Source: an uncultured Scytonema sp.
Lineage (GTDB): Bacteria; Cyanobacteriota; Cyanobacteriia; Cyanobacteriales; Nostocaceae
Assembly: GCA_937873135.1 (NCBI GenBank)
Contig: CALMVQ010000120.1
Span: forward strand, 26,414 to 90,413
DNA: 64,000 bases
Reading direction: 5' to 3'
Shown: positions 40,449-50,310 of the stretch, in pieces
How positions within the stretch are numbered: position 1 is the first letter of the stretch
Layout: each line of letters begins with the position of its first letter
Position numbers and translations under genes: made by a program
The notes under the pieces: generated by a model
Told to the model about the DNA's origin: nothing
Databases searched by the model: none
Seen by the model: the letters and a program-made list of their open reading frames with translations, nothing else

Positions 40449-41455
40449 TAAATGCTGTAATAAGAACGATACCAATCTACGAAGCGTGGAATCCCAACCT
40501 CTACGGGTATGCTGGGTGTAAAGCCGAAGTCCTGCTCTAAATCTTGAATATCTGCGTCAGCTTCCGGCACATCACCCGGTTGGAGTGGAAGCAAGTTCTT
40601 AATTGCCTTTTTGCCTAGATAGTTTTCTAGCACTTCAATAAAGTAATCTAATCTCACAGATTTCTGACTGCCAATATTGTAGATTCGATAAGGAGCATGA
40701 CTGGTACTTGGATCTAATATGTAAGTTTTCTCTAAATTAGGTTGAGGAATTTTTTCTGTGATGCGAATAATTGCTTCAATAATATCATCAATATAAGTAA
40801 AATTCCGCTGCATCTTGCCATTATTAAAGACATCAATAGGCTTTCCTGACAAAATTGCTTGCGTAAATAAAAACAAAGCCATATCCGGTCGTCCCCAAGG
40901 ACCATAGACACTGAAGAAGCGCAAACCTGTTGTTGGTAAGTTATATAAATGGCTGTAAGAGTGAGCCATCATTTCATTCGCTTTTTTTGTAGCAGCGTAT
41001 AAGCTAATGGGATGGTCTACACTATCGCGAACGGAAAAAGGTCTCTTTGTATTGGCTCCATAGACTGAACTTGAAGAAGCAAACACGAGGTGTTCTACTT
41101 TTAGATGACGACAACCTTCAAGAATGTTGAGGAAACCTACCAAATTGCTATCTACATAAGCATAAGGATTGGAAAGTGAGTAACGGACACCAGCTTGAGC
41201 CGCTAAATGAATCACTTTTGATGGTGAGTGATGTGTGAATAACTCAGATGTGGTTGTGCGATCGCTAATGTCTAATTTTTCAAATTGAAAGTTTTGGTGA
41301 TCTTCTAGCTGAGCTAACCGAGCTTGCTTTAAACTAACATCATAATAGTCATTAATACTATCTATCCCTAAAACTTCTTCCCCCATTGTTAACAGTCTTT
41401 GGCTGAGATGAAACCCAATGAACCCAGCTGCACCCGTAACTAAAAATTTTGCCAT
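40448..41455 (-). CDS. NAD-dependent nucleotide-sugar epimerase (UDP-uronate epimerase type)
   Basis: [41 protein letters not shown] extends to 41530. Confidence 0.9.
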   Translation of the reverse strand: MAKFLVTGAAGFIGFHLSQRLLTMGEEVLGIDSINDYYDVSLKQARLAQLEDHQNFQFEKLDISDRTTTSELFTHHSPSKVIHLAAQAGVRYSLSNPYAYVDSNLVGFLNILEGCRHLKVEHLVFASSSSVYGANTKRPFSVRDSVDHPISLYAATKKANEMMAHSYSHLYNLPTTGLRFFSVYGPWGRPDMALFLFTQAILSGKPIDVFNNGKMQRNFTYIDDIIEAIIRITEKIPQPNLEKTYILDPSTSHAPYRIYNIGSQKSVRLDYFIEVLENYLGKKAIKNLLPLQPGDVPEADADIQDLEQDFGFTPSIPVEVGIPRFVDWYRSYYSI

Positions 41456-41485
41456 ATTCTGTAGTCTTCGGTGGACGTATTTGCG

Positions 41486-41513
41486 TAGACGCCAATTTGG
41501 CAAAGCCGTTCCC
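41486..41513. repeat. 28-bp direct repeat, left copy (flanks TA module)
   Basis: tagacgccaatttggcaaagccgttccc. Confidence 0.7.
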
Positions 41514-41530
41514 TTCAGAATTTGAACCAT

Positions 41531-41974
41531 TCAAGATACAAATACATCTTTAAGGATAACGACCGGCAAGTCTAAGACATCACGAAACCCCCTGTCATTT
41601 GTTAAGAAGACGCTACAGTTTTGGCTCAATGCCGTTGCGGCATGAATGGCATCAGGTGTCTTCAAGCTTGTAATTGCTCGTAACTGTGCTGCTTGCCTCA
41701 ATATTCTCTGACTAATGGAAATTGATTGAATTGACGACGATAGTAGAAGCTGTTCATAGGTGTTAACGAGATCCGCCTTAGCATCTCTCAGTGGAGCGAC
41801 AAGCGTTTCCATCAGAGTAAGCTCGCTACTGATAATTTCAACTTCACCTGCTTGAAATAAAGACCATAATGGCTGGAGTAATGAGTAGTAGTCTAAATTT
41901 TCTTCTACTGTGTAAATAAAGATAGAAGTATCTGCATAGACTATGGCAGAGGGTGGAATGATTAACTGTCCCAC
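41531..41974 (-). CDS. PIN-domain toxin (VapC-like)
   Basis: VYADTSIFIYTVEEN, SLKTPDAIHAATALSQNCSVFLTNDRGF. Confidence 0.9.
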   Translation of the reverse strand: MGQLIIPPSAIVYADTSIFIYTVEENLDYYSLLQPLWSLFQAGEVEIISSELTLMETLVAPLRDAKADLVNTYEQLLLSSSIQSISISQRILRQAAQLRAITSLKTPDAIHAATALSQNCSVFLTNDRGFRDVLDLPVVILKDVFVS

Positions 41975-42216
41975 GCTTCTCTCTCTGTTTGAAGTTGCTG
42001 ATCGATCTCCTCAGCTGTCCTTACAGCGTACTGAGTGCGTGCTTGTTCGATGAATTCTAGAATATTCCTGCGTTGAGGAGGCTTAGACGGTAGAACGACA
42101 AATACATCAACCTCTTCACCTTCTGAACCGTATGGTAGTTCAATTTCAAGTTTATTTCCCGCTAAGACTTTGGTTCTGATTCGCAAGGCCGACTGCATAA
42201 TTGAAGTGGATTGCAT
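41962..42216 (-). CDS. Cognate antitoxin candidate
   Basis: 84 aa ORF immediately upstream of, and overlapping, the PIN gene. Confidence 0.75.
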   Translation of the reverse strand: MQSTSIMQSALRIRTKVLAGNKLEIELPYGSEGEEVDVFVVLPSKPPQRRNILEFIEQARTQYAVRTAEEIDQQLQTEREAWDS

Positions 42217-42266
42217 GGTTCTTAGTTGGTTATCCTGTCTAACTTATTGTGTGGGAGAATTAAAAC

Positions 42267-42294
42267 TAGACGCCTTCTTAGCAAAGCCGTTCCC
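42267..42294. repeat. 28-bp direct repeat, right copy (flanks TA module)
   Basis: tagacgccttcttagcaaagccgttccc. Confidence 0.7.
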
Positions 42295-42342
42295 GTTTAC
42301 TAAAGAGCAGGTACAAGTCTAGGGTATACTGGGATGAGTTCC

Positions 42343-42750
42343 TCATGCTAATAAATAGTCGCTGCCTCCAAACTGAGGAGGAACTTCCAAAAGTTGATCG
42401 ATTTTGTTTTCGATGCTATTCAGCTTTCTGAGGATTGTTGGGCGATCGCTATCTAATGAACTCAACAGGTTAGCAATTCCAAGTGTTGCCCGCCGCAGTT
42501 CTGCTCGCTCTTCTTGGGCAAGATGTCCTACCTCAATCAATCCTTCGACATCATGAGTAACTTCTGCAATCCTGTCTGTCAATGCTTGAATTGCTCGACT
42601 ATTCGATTCAACAATATGCTGGAGTTCATAAAATTCCATTGCTAAGTACTCCGATATTGGTCTAAATTTTCCTTGGCTGTGCAAGTAAATATAGAAGTAT
42701 CTCTTACTAGAATCTATAACAAAACAGACCTCTAAGGTTTTATTTTTCAA
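42343..42750 (-). CDS. Hypothetical coiled-coil protein
   Basis: 135 aa ORF; heptad-like FYELQHIVESNSRAIQALTDRIAEVTHDVEGLIEVG. Confidence 0.55.
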   Translation of the reverse strand: MKNKTLEVCFVIDSSKRYFYIYLHSQGKFRPISEYLAMEFYELQHIVESNSRAIQALTDRIAEVTHDVEGLIEVGHLAQEERAELRRATLGIANLLSSLDSDRPTILRKLNSIENKIDQLLEVPPQFGGSDYLLA

Positions 42751-42781
42751 CTAACAATAAAAATGAGGTTATAAATTATTT

Positions 42782-44065
42782 TCACAGACTCCAGTAGATA
42801 ATATCCTGTGGCAAATTTGCAGGTGTAAACACCGATTTAACATCCATCAAAATACCTCCTGACCGCAAACAATTTAGCAATTCATTGTGTTGGATTTGCA
42901 TGTATTGTTGGTGAATAACGGCGAAGACGATCACATCTAACTCGAAGAATTCATTCCAGTCAGTCAACTCGATACTGTACTCGCGCCTTGCAATTTCGGG
43001 ATCTGCAATGGGATCGTGAACTATGGGGTCAATGCCAAACTGTTGGAGTTCCTTCACAATATCAGGGACTCGGCTATTCCGCAGATCCTGAACATTTTCC
43101 TTAAAGGTTAATCCCAAGATGCCAACACGAGTGTTTTTGAGTGGTTTATCTCCATGAATTGCAAGGAGTTTAATCAAACGCTGAGCTAGATAGATCCCCA
43201 TATTATCGTTAATCCGGCGTCCGGCAAGAATAACTTCTGAATGGTAACCAACTTCCTCTGCTTTAGCTGTTAGATAGTAAGGATCCACTCCAATGCAGTG
43301 TCCCCCGACGAGTCCCGGTTTAAACGGCACAAAATTCCATTTCGTGCTGGCTGCAGCTAAAACGTCAGCCGTACGGATGTTGAGCTTGTCAAAGATGAGT
43401 GCTAATTCATTCATTAAAGCAATATTCAAATCTCGCTGAATATTTTCAATAACTTTGGCAGCTTCAGCAACTTTTATTGAAGGCGAGCGGTAAATACCTG
43501 CATCGATAATTGTTTCATAAACTGAAGCAACTTGCTCAAGGGTTTCAGGATCTTCTGCCGAGACAACTTTCACAATCTTAAGAAGAGTATGTTCTGGATC
43601 ACCTGGATTGATGCGTTCTGGGGAATAGGCTAACTTAAAATCTATTCCCTGCCGCAAGCCCGAGACTTGAGCTAATACAGGTCCACAAATTTCTTCTGTT
43701 ACTCCTGGATAAACAGTAGATTCATAGACAATAACAGATCCTGCTTGGAGAAATTTCCCAATGATTTGCGAAGCACTAATCAGCGGTTTTAAATCGGGAC
43801 GATGATTCTGGTCTATTGGTGTGGGAGCAGTGACAATAAAGAAGTTAGCTGAGGCTAAATCTGTTGGTTCACCAGTAATTGTCACGACAGTGGTGTTAAA
43901 GTCTTCAATAGGCTTTCCTCCATGCGGATCGATACCTTGTTGCAGCAGTTCAACTTTGTTAAGGTCGATATCAAATCCAATCGTGCCGGGAAATTTTTTA
44001 GCAAATGCTAACAATAAAGGTAATCCAACATAACCTAAGCCAATAACTGCAATTTGTTTGCTCAT
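42782..44065 (-). CDS. UDP-sugar dehydrogenase (TviB/WbpA-type)
   Basis: IAVIGLGYVGLPLLLAFAKKFP, GGHCIGVDPYYLTAKAEEVGYHSEVILAGRRIND. Confidence 0.94.
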   Translation of the reverse strand: MSKQIAVIGLGYVGLPLLLAFAKKFPGTIGFDIDLNKVELLQQGIDPHGGKPIEDFNTTVVTITGEPTDLASANFFIVTAPTPIDQNHRPDLKPLISASQIIGKFLQAGSVIVYESTVYPGVTEEICGPVLAQVSGLRQGIDFKLAYSPERINPGDPEHTLLKIVKVVSAEDPETLEQVASVYETIIDAGIYRSPSIKVAEAAKVIENIQRDLNIALMNELALIFDKLNIRTADVLAAASTKWNFVPFKPGLVGGHCIGVDPYYLTAKAEEVGYHSEVILAGRRINDNMGIYLAQRLIKLLAIHGDKPLKNTRVGILGLTFKENVQDLRNSRVPDIVKELQQFGIDPIVHDPIADPEIARREYSIELTDWNEFFELDVIVFAVIHQQYMQIQHNELLNCLRSGGILMDVKSVFTPANLPQDIIYWSL

Positions 44066-44186
44066 AAGTAGATTTGCGGATAAAATTTTATTATTGTTAA
44101 AAAAATCACGCCCATACTAGGAACATCTACTACCAAACAACGGCTAGAACCGGAAGTATTGCTTATTCCAACCCTGCAATTTACTA

Positions 44187-45806
44187 CTATTGCTTGTCGT
44201 ATTCTACCTTACCGTAATCGAGTTTAATTATTCTGTCTGCTACATAAAAATAGCGATCGTCATGGCTAATAACTAGTACTGTTTTCCCCCGCTCTCTTAG
44301 TTTCGGTAGCAGTTCAGTATAAAAAATTTCTTTAAATATTGGGTCTTGGTCGGCAGCCCATTCATCAAACAGATAAATGGGTCGGTCTTCTAAATATGCT
44401 GTAAGTAAAGCTAGTCGTTTCCGTTGTCCTTGGGAAAGAGAAGTGGTGGAAAGTTGACCATTCTTAACTTTGACTTTATGGTCTAGTTGCAGAAGTTTGA
44501 GGTACTCCTGGGCTTGATGATCAAGGAGAGTTTGTTCTAACCCCAAAAGTTTGTCGAACAGATAGAAGTCAGCAAAAACGACCGAGAAATATTGGCGATA
44601 CCACTCGCGATGGTGTTCGGTAATTAACTCCCCATCTAACCAAATTTCTCCATGTTCAGGAGTGTAGAGTCCGGTGATGAGTTTGGCTAAAGTTGATTTA
44701 CCACTCCCATTGCCGCCAACGATGAACACCAATTCTTTTGGATAAAACTTAAGATTGACCGGACCTAAGATAAAGTTGTTATCTTCTTGTTCTCGACCGT
44801 AGGTATGGGTGACTCCCTTGAATTCTAAACTGTGCCAGTTCGAGTTGATAGCAGGTGGAACTGTGGATACTTCTGACCGACTGGCAAGAGATAAACCCAA
44901 TGAATCGATCTTCTGCAACGCAACACTAGCTTTACTAAGTTGGGGGAAGTCTTTCACGATGTTTTCCATCGGCAACATCAAGTAGGTGAAGGTCAAAATG
45001 CAACCTGCAAGAGTTTCGCGACTGACGACAAGCAGATTGGGAAGGGCAAACATTATAAAACCGATCGCGAAAAAAAGCAGCAGTTTTCCCCAACTTGTAC
45101 TTATGGAGAATAAAATCTGACCGCGAACGTTGTGACGTCGTAAAGCAGTAGCAGTTGGTTGAAGGTCTTGAGTCAGGAAGGCTTGACGACGTATATAATG
45201 CAGCTTGAGTTCCTTAATTCCTTCGGTGATGGTGCGAAAATGTTTAAATAGCTGGTCTTGATCTTCTCGAGCAAGGGTGAAAAGTCTCTGTCCTTTTTTC
45301 AACAGCCACTGGTTAGTGCCCATAACCAAGACTAAAAGACAGCATACCATCAGAAGGACTGCCCAAGAGAGCCATGTTAAATAGAGCATACAACCCAAGA
45401 CAGTGGCAATATCAATGCAAAGAAATGGAATTATATAAACAGCATTGGATACTGCCTGTACATCTTCGGTTAGAGTTGCTAACAGTCGAAAATTCCCGAG
45501 ACGTTCCAGATGACTCAACTCAGAAGAGAGAATCTGTTGACTCAGTCGCATTCGTAATTGGAAGATTGCGTTCTGAGATAGACGAGTCAGCATGATTTGA
45601 GAAACAACACTAGTAATGAGTGCGACTATTACCAGTCCAACAAAACCCCAAGCTATAGATGTGAGGCGTGAAGTAGCAGTGGGACTCGCAGCACTGCCAA
45701 TTAAAGCAATCAGGCAAGCACTACTCGCGCCACTTAGCAATCCGGTGACGATGGAGATCGCTACCTTCCCCCAAGCAGAACGCAGAAGAAAGTAAATCAG
45801 ATTCAT
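44187..45806 (-). CDS. Cyclic-peptide-export-type ABC transporter (SyrD/PvdE-like fused TMD-NBD)
   Basis: VGGNGSGKSTLAKLITGLY, LSQGQRKRLALLTAYLEDRPIYLFDEWAADQDP. Confidence 0.88.
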   Translation of the reverse strand: MNLIYFLLRSAWGKVAISIVTGLLSGASSACLIALIGSAASPTATSRLTSIAWGFVGLVIVALITSVVSQIMLTRLSQNAIFQLRMRLSQQILSSELSHLERLGNFRLLATLTEDVQAVSNAVYIIPFLCIDIATVLGCMLYLTWLSWAVLLMVCCLLVLVMGTNQWLLKKGQRLFTLAREDQDQLFKHFRTITEGIKELKLHYIRRQAFLTQDLQPTATALRRHNVRGQILFSISTSWGKLLLFFAIGFIMFALPNLLVVSRETLAGCILTFTYLMLPMENIVKDFPQLSKASVALQKIDSLGLSLASRSEVSTVPPAINSNWHSLEFKGVTHTYGREQEDNNFILGPVNLKFYPKELVFIVGGNGSGKSTLAKLITGLYTPEHGEIWLDGELITEHHREWYRQYFSVVFADFYLFDKLLGLEQTLLDHQAQEYLKLLQLDHKVKVKNGQLSTTSLSQGQRKRLALLTAYLEDRPIYLFDEWAADQDPIFKEIFYTELLPKLRERGKTVLVISHDDRYFYVADRIIKLDYGKVEYDKQ

Positions 45807-46115
45807 GAGAGTTGATCCAAAACTATTTAATTCGCGCTTTAAGGGGAGACGAAAAACTTATCAATTCTTATCCCTCTATCATATCATTTTTAATGACTCC
45901 TATTCCACGCAAAGAATCTTAATTTAATAAACTGCCAAGGCGCGATCACACGCTCTTGAGAAGAGCAGAAAACATAGATCTGAATTCCCGAATCCTTTTA
46001 CAGTTATATGTACTGAGAATGACGCATAAAAGTGGCAATCTTGTTTCAGTTATTTTCGCCTAACTTATGTCGTAGTTATAAATCAAGCATTGAGCCGCTC
46101 ACTATTTACTCTAAG

Positions 46116-46241
46116 TAAGTAGGTAAAATTAAACATAAAATATACTCTTAATTCGTAGTGAGCGCTTCAGAGCTTAGGGCAAAGGTTTTAACTGCTGAAG
46201 CCCTTACTACAAACTTTCATTTATTTACGCTTACCTACTTA
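46116..46241. repeat. Nested inverted-repeat element
   Basis: taagtaggtaa / ttacctactta outer arms; inner gtagtgagcgcttcag / ctgaagcccttactac. Confidence 0.6.
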
Positions 46242-46385
46242 TCAGCCTACATGACTTGTCAGGTTTAGGTAGAAGAGGAAGGTTTACATAATGGATATCT
46301 TGTGGTAAGTGCTAATAGAAGAGTGGCTTAAGTTATGGTGATTGAGTATTAGGAAACACTGACAAGCTTAAGAGCGTCATGAATA

Positions 46386-47561
46386 ATGATAATTTTTGCG
46401 TTTGGTTATTTAAAGACTATTAATATAAGTATCGTTGATTTATTGCTATCGCTCCTCTGCCTATCAGCAGTACTGTTTTACATTTATGCAATTTACGCCG
46501 CGATCGCCTTTTTCAGTTATAAGTATCCTAATCTAGCCTTTTATCCACCCGTGACGATTCTCAAGCCCATGTGTGGAGTGGACAGAGATACCTACGAAAA
46601 CTTGGCTTCTTTTTGTCAGCAGAAATACCCGATCTACCAGATTATCTTTAGTATGCGGGATCCGCATGACTCAAGTCTTGCCGTCGTGAAGCAAATTATC
46701 AACGACTTTCCTCAACTAGATATTCAATTGGTAGTCAGCGATCGCACGATCGGCACAAACCTGAAAGTCAGCAATCTGGCCAATGCAGTAACTGTCGCCA
46801 AATATGATATATTCCTGCTCGCTGATAGTGATATCCGTGTTGGGACAGACTATTTACAACGTGTTGTCCAACCATTACAAGATAAAAGTGTTGGTGTTGT
46901 CACCTGTCTGTATCGTTCTTTAGCACAGGGATGGGTGGCTACCCTAGAGGCTGTTGGAACTGCAACCGACTTCCATGCAGGCGTTTTAGTAAGCCATAAA
47001 CTGGAGGGTATTAAATTCGCCCTTGGTTCGACTATTGTAATTCGTAAAGAAGTACTGGAAGCAATTGGTGGATTTGAAGTGATCGCCGACTATCTTGCTG
47101 ATGATTTCCAACTTGGCTACCTACCAACCCAAGCTGGCTATAAAGTTGTACTTTCCGATTATGTTGTGGAACATGTACTAGCACCCACCAAACCAGCAGA
47201 GGCGATTAAACATCAAATACGCTGGGCGCGTTGTATCCGCGTTTCTCGTCCTTGGGGTTATCTAGGACTCATTTTTACCTATGGTACTGTCAGCAGTCTA
47301 TTATTTCTGATTGCCACAGGAGGATCTCTTAGAGGCTGGACTATACTAGTGATCACCTGGATGATGCGATTGATAATGGGATGGGTTGTAGGCGTTAAAA
47401 GTCTTCGCGATCCATGCAGCCAAAAGTTTTTTTGGCTAGTTCCCATACGGGACATCATCAGCTTTGTCATCTGGTGCTATGGTTGGCTTGGTAAAACGAT
47501 TGAATGGCGAGGACGGAGATTGAGATTAACTAATGATGGCAAACTTGAAAATAGGGAATGA
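46386..47561 (+). CDS. HpnI-like glycosyltransferase (copy 2)
   Basis: VTILKPMCGVDRDTYENLASFCQQKYPIYQIIFSMRDPHD, LADSDIRVGTDYL, LADDFQLG, IRWARCIR. Confidence 0.9.
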   Translation: MIIFAFGYLKTINISIVDLLLSLLCLSAVLFYIYAIYAAIAFFSYKYPNLAFYPPVTILKPMCGVDRDTYENLASFCQQKYPIYQIIFSMRDPHDSSLAVVKQIINDFPQLDIQLVVSDRTIGTNLKVSNLANAVTVAKYDIFLLADSDIRVGTDYLQRVVQPLQDKSVGVVTCLYRSLAQGWVATLEAVGTATDFHAGVLVSHKLEGIKFALGSTIVIRKEVLEAIGGFEVIADYLADDFQLGYLPTQAGYKVVLSDYVVEHVLAPTKPAEAIKHQIRWARCIRVSRPWGYLGLIFTYGTVSSLLFLIATGGSLRGWTILVITWMMRLIMGWVVGVKSLRDPCSQKFFWLVPIRDIISFVIWCYGWLGKTIEWRGRRLRLTNDGKLENRE

Positions 47562-47698
47562 GGAGTGGGGAGGCAATTCAGGTTTTAATACTCGTACTGC
47601 AAGCGCGGAATTAAAAATGGAAAATGAAAAGAGCTTGACTTGCAGGCAATAAACAATTATGAATATAGCGATTCTCAGTTGTATCTCATACATTTTTT

Positions 47699-47786
47699 CC
47701 CTCTCCCCCAGCCCCTCTCCTAATATTGGGAGAGGGGTGTCCACAGCGGGCGGTGTGAGAGCATTCTGTATGTGACTCAAACGATA
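47699..47786. repeat. Dispersed repeat copy A, ending ATTCTGTATGTGACTCAAACGA
   Basis: cctctcc...ttgggagaggggtg...cattctgtatgtgactcaaacga; matched at 61.9 kb. Confidence 0.7.
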
Positions 47787-47946
47787 AATATTATAGTAGC
47801 TTTGTTTCCGTGCCTCGTGTATTAGTAAGGAGAGAGGCAGAAAACTTTGGTAGCGATATTAATAGAACTGTTGCGAAAATTGCCAAAGCCTTAGTAGAGA
47901 TGAACGGCTATTTCTGGAGACGAGAATTTTAAGATGAGGCTTTGAA

Positions 47947-48420
47947 TTGACAAACCACAACAAGACAAAAAGTAGTTCCGTAGCTGTCAAAAGTTTTATT
48001 GTTATATTGCTGCTAGTTGTCCTTCAGGCACTAGGAGACGTTTGCGTAAGTCGAGGTATGCGTGAAGTTGGAAAAGTTACATTGCTTGAGCCGGATGATA
48101 TGCTTATGTTCGGGTTGAGTATCCTAACAAATCCTTGGCTCGATCTCGGCATGTTTCTTCTGCTGATATATTTTCTCTTATACTTAGCTTCGCTTTCATG
48201 GATCGATCTTAGCTATTTACTTCCCATGACAACAATAGGATACGGGCTAAATGCTTTATTTGCATGGCTGATGTTGAAAGAGCAAATGACTTCAACTCGA
48301 TGGCTTGGGACATTATTTATTATGGGCGGTGTCCTCATAGTTGGTATGGGTGGTCATTTGAGAAGCAGGCGGGAGGCACTAGATTCCTCTAAAGAAGGAA
48401 GGCATGAACACCCATTATGA
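47947..48420 (+). CDS. EamA/SMR-like small transporter subunit (TTG start)
   Basis: 157 aa, about 4 TM; LSWIDLSYLLPMTTIGYGLNALFAWLMLKEQMTSTRWLGTLFIMGGVLIVG. Confidence 0.8.
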   Translation: MTNHNKTKSSSVAVKSFIVILLLVVLQALGDVCVSRGMREVGKVTLLEPDDMLMFGLSILTNPWLDLGMFLLLIYFLLYLASLSWIDLSYLLPMTTIGYGLNALFAWLMLKEQMTSTRWLGTLFIMGGVLIVGMGGHLRSRREALDSSKEGRHEHPL

Positions 48421-48448
48421 TTAAACTCATAAAAAAAAGGGTGTAAGC

Positions 48449-48814
48449 ATGAAGATTTGGTTGGCAATTATGACGATGACGCTCACAGACACTAGTAGTT
48501 CCTTACTTGTTTCCAAGGCTATGAAGCACACGGGAGAAATTTCCACTCTGCAACCGCGAAAGCTTTTAAGCATTGCAAATCGTGCAGTTAAAAATCCCTT
48601 GTTCGTCTCAGGCTTTTTCTTACAGGTTTGCACATTCTTTATATATTTAACAGTATTAAGCTGGGCTGATTTAAGTTTAGTGACTCCAGCAACATCGATT
48701 AAGTACTTGATTGGTATTGTCGGTGCAAAATTCTTTCTGAAAGAGAATGTAACAAAAGAACGATGGCTCGGAGCTATTTTGATTGGCTGTGGTGTTACAT
48801 TGGTTCTACTGTAA
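48449..48814 (+). CDS. EamA/SMR-like small transporter subunit (second of pair)
   Basis: 121 aa, about 4 TM; LSWADLSLVTPATSIKYLIGIVGAKFFLKENVTKERWLGAILIGCGVTLVLL. Confidence 0.8.
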   Translation: MKIWLAIMTMTLTDTSSSLLVSKAMKHTGEISTLQPRKLLSIANRAVKNPLFVSGFFLQVCTFFIYLTVLSWADLSLVTPATSIKYLIGIVGAKFFLKENVTKERWLGAILIGCGVTLVLL

Positions 48815-48876
48815 CGGTTGACAGTAGAGAATCATTAAATATTGATGCATTTAAGAATATCAGGTTTTCAATTTAT

Positions 48877-49497
48877 ATGCAGCATTTATTCTCTTCATTT
48901 TTACTTTCAGTCTCATATAACGTTGATAACTTTGCTGTAGGCATAGCCTATGGTGTCAAGAAAATAAAAATAGGTATATCGGGTAACTTAATTATTGCCA
49001 TATTTTCAGCTTCTGGGACATATGGCTCTATGTCTTTAGGAGCAATCTTTAGTAAATTTCTGTCTGCCAATTTAGCCAATTTAATTGGTTGTGGAGCTTT
49101 GGTTGCTGTAGGTATCTGGGGTTTATGGGATACATTAAAGACAGAAATACAAAAGAAAAAACGTAAAATAAAATCTTCCCATGAACTTTCTTACAATGCT
49201 TTTATAGAGGAACCGGAAAGAGCAGATTTAGATAACTCTCTTTTCATTGATGTTAGAGAATCTATCAGTATAGCCTTAGCTTTAACCATCAATAATTTAG
49301 CAGGTGGTATCGGAGCCGGACTTTCAGGATTGGATGTGAATATTACGAGTTTTTTAACCTTTGTATTGAGTTTATTAGCAATTTTATTAGGCTATGCTCT
49401 CGGTGAAAAATTCACCTCAAGGATGTCTGGTAAGTGGGCAGGAATTGTATCGGCATTCCTGATTATATCCATTGGAGTATTTGAATACTTTAAATAA
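48877..49497 (+). CDS. YtaF/MntP-like membrane protein
   Basis: MQHLFSSFLLSVSYNVDNFAVGIAYGVKKIKIG; inferred start inside ORF 48763-49497. Confidence 0.75.
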   Translation: MQHLFSSFLLSVSYNVDNFAVGIAYGVKKIKIGISGNLIIAIFSASGTYGSMSLGAIFSKFLSANLANLIGCGALVAVGIWGLWDTLKTEIQKKKRKIKSSHELSYNAFIEEPERADLDNSLFIDVRESISIALALTINNLAGGIGAGLSGLDVNITSFLTFVLSLLAILLGYALGEKFTSRMSGKWAGIVSAFLIISIGVFEYFK

Positions 49498-49737
49498 GCT
49501 CAGTTGCACCTGTACGTAAAAATCCATACAATATAAACAGAAGCGGGATAAAGCTACATTTTCAAAAAGAGCCAGATTTCGCCGTCACAAGCGTGAATTA
49601 CAATTGGAAAGAATTGTGGCAGCAGGGAACTAAACCCGCTTAGACTATCTTGATGTTAACTGCAGGTTAGCATTTTCTTGTTCCGTTCGTAGTGAGGACT
49701 TAAGTCTTTAAATTAGTTATGAGAAGGTAAAGAAGTG

Positions 49738-49908
49738 ATGAAAATATTTACTCCTTATATTGAATACGACCCAGAAACTAAATTATATGTTGGAATTTTT
49801 ATAGGTATTACTGGTGCCCATACTCAAGCAGAAACATTAGATGAATTGCAATACAATCTCAAAGAAGTCTTAGAACTTTGTTTAGAAGAATCCCGCTCAA
49901 ACATATAA
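49738..49908 (+). CDS. HicB-family antitoxin-like protein (56 aa, no adjacent HicA seen)
   Basis: MKIFTPYIEYDPETKLYVGIFIGITGAHTQAETLDELQYNLKEVLELCLEESRSNI*. Confidence 0.65.
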   Translation: MKIFTPYIEYDPETKLYVGIFIGITGAHTQAETLDELQYNLKEVLELCLEESRSNI

Positions 49909-49949
49909 ATTTTCCACCATTTTATAGGAGTACAGTTTATTAAAACTAC

Positions 49950-50163
49950 ATGATATACAAGAAAAAATTAATCGAAGTCGCCTTACCTCTGGAAGCAACT
50001 AACAAAGAAACAGCACCTTGCGAGTTTAGTTGGTGCCCAGGTGCTAGTCACCTTGGAAATTCAAGTGCAATTACCTGATGGAGTACCAGATCACATAGTC
50101 CGCACTGTAAATGAAAATTGTCGGACTTTGAAGTTTAAAACTCACAGTTTTGAGGAAGAGTGA
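49950..50163 (+). pseudogene. Deletion remnant: N-terminus of a DUF1156 methylase-like protein joined out of frame to the C-terminus of a DUF499 ATPase-like protein
   Basis: KKKLIEVALPLEATNKE (DUF1156 start), then ASLVGAQVLVTLEIQVQLPDGVPDHIVRTVNENCRTLKFKTHSFEEE* (DUF499 C-terminus). Confidence 0.55.
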
Positions 50164-50168
50164 CACTC

Positions 50169-50203
50169 AGATCCCCGACTTCTTAGAGAAGTCAGGGATC
50201 TTG
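50169..50203. repeat. Hairpin GATCCCCGACTTCTTAGAGAAGTCAGGGATC
   Basis: Palindrome of the same family as 40412-40448. Confidence 0.65.
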
Positions 50204-50310
50204 TTTGTGACGAAGGTAGTTGATCGCGCAAAGTTTGTGGGGCTTTAGCCCTGAGTTAAGCACTCTTGGTGCTCTTACTACAAACTCCTCAAAGTTAAAG
50301 ACTACTTGGA

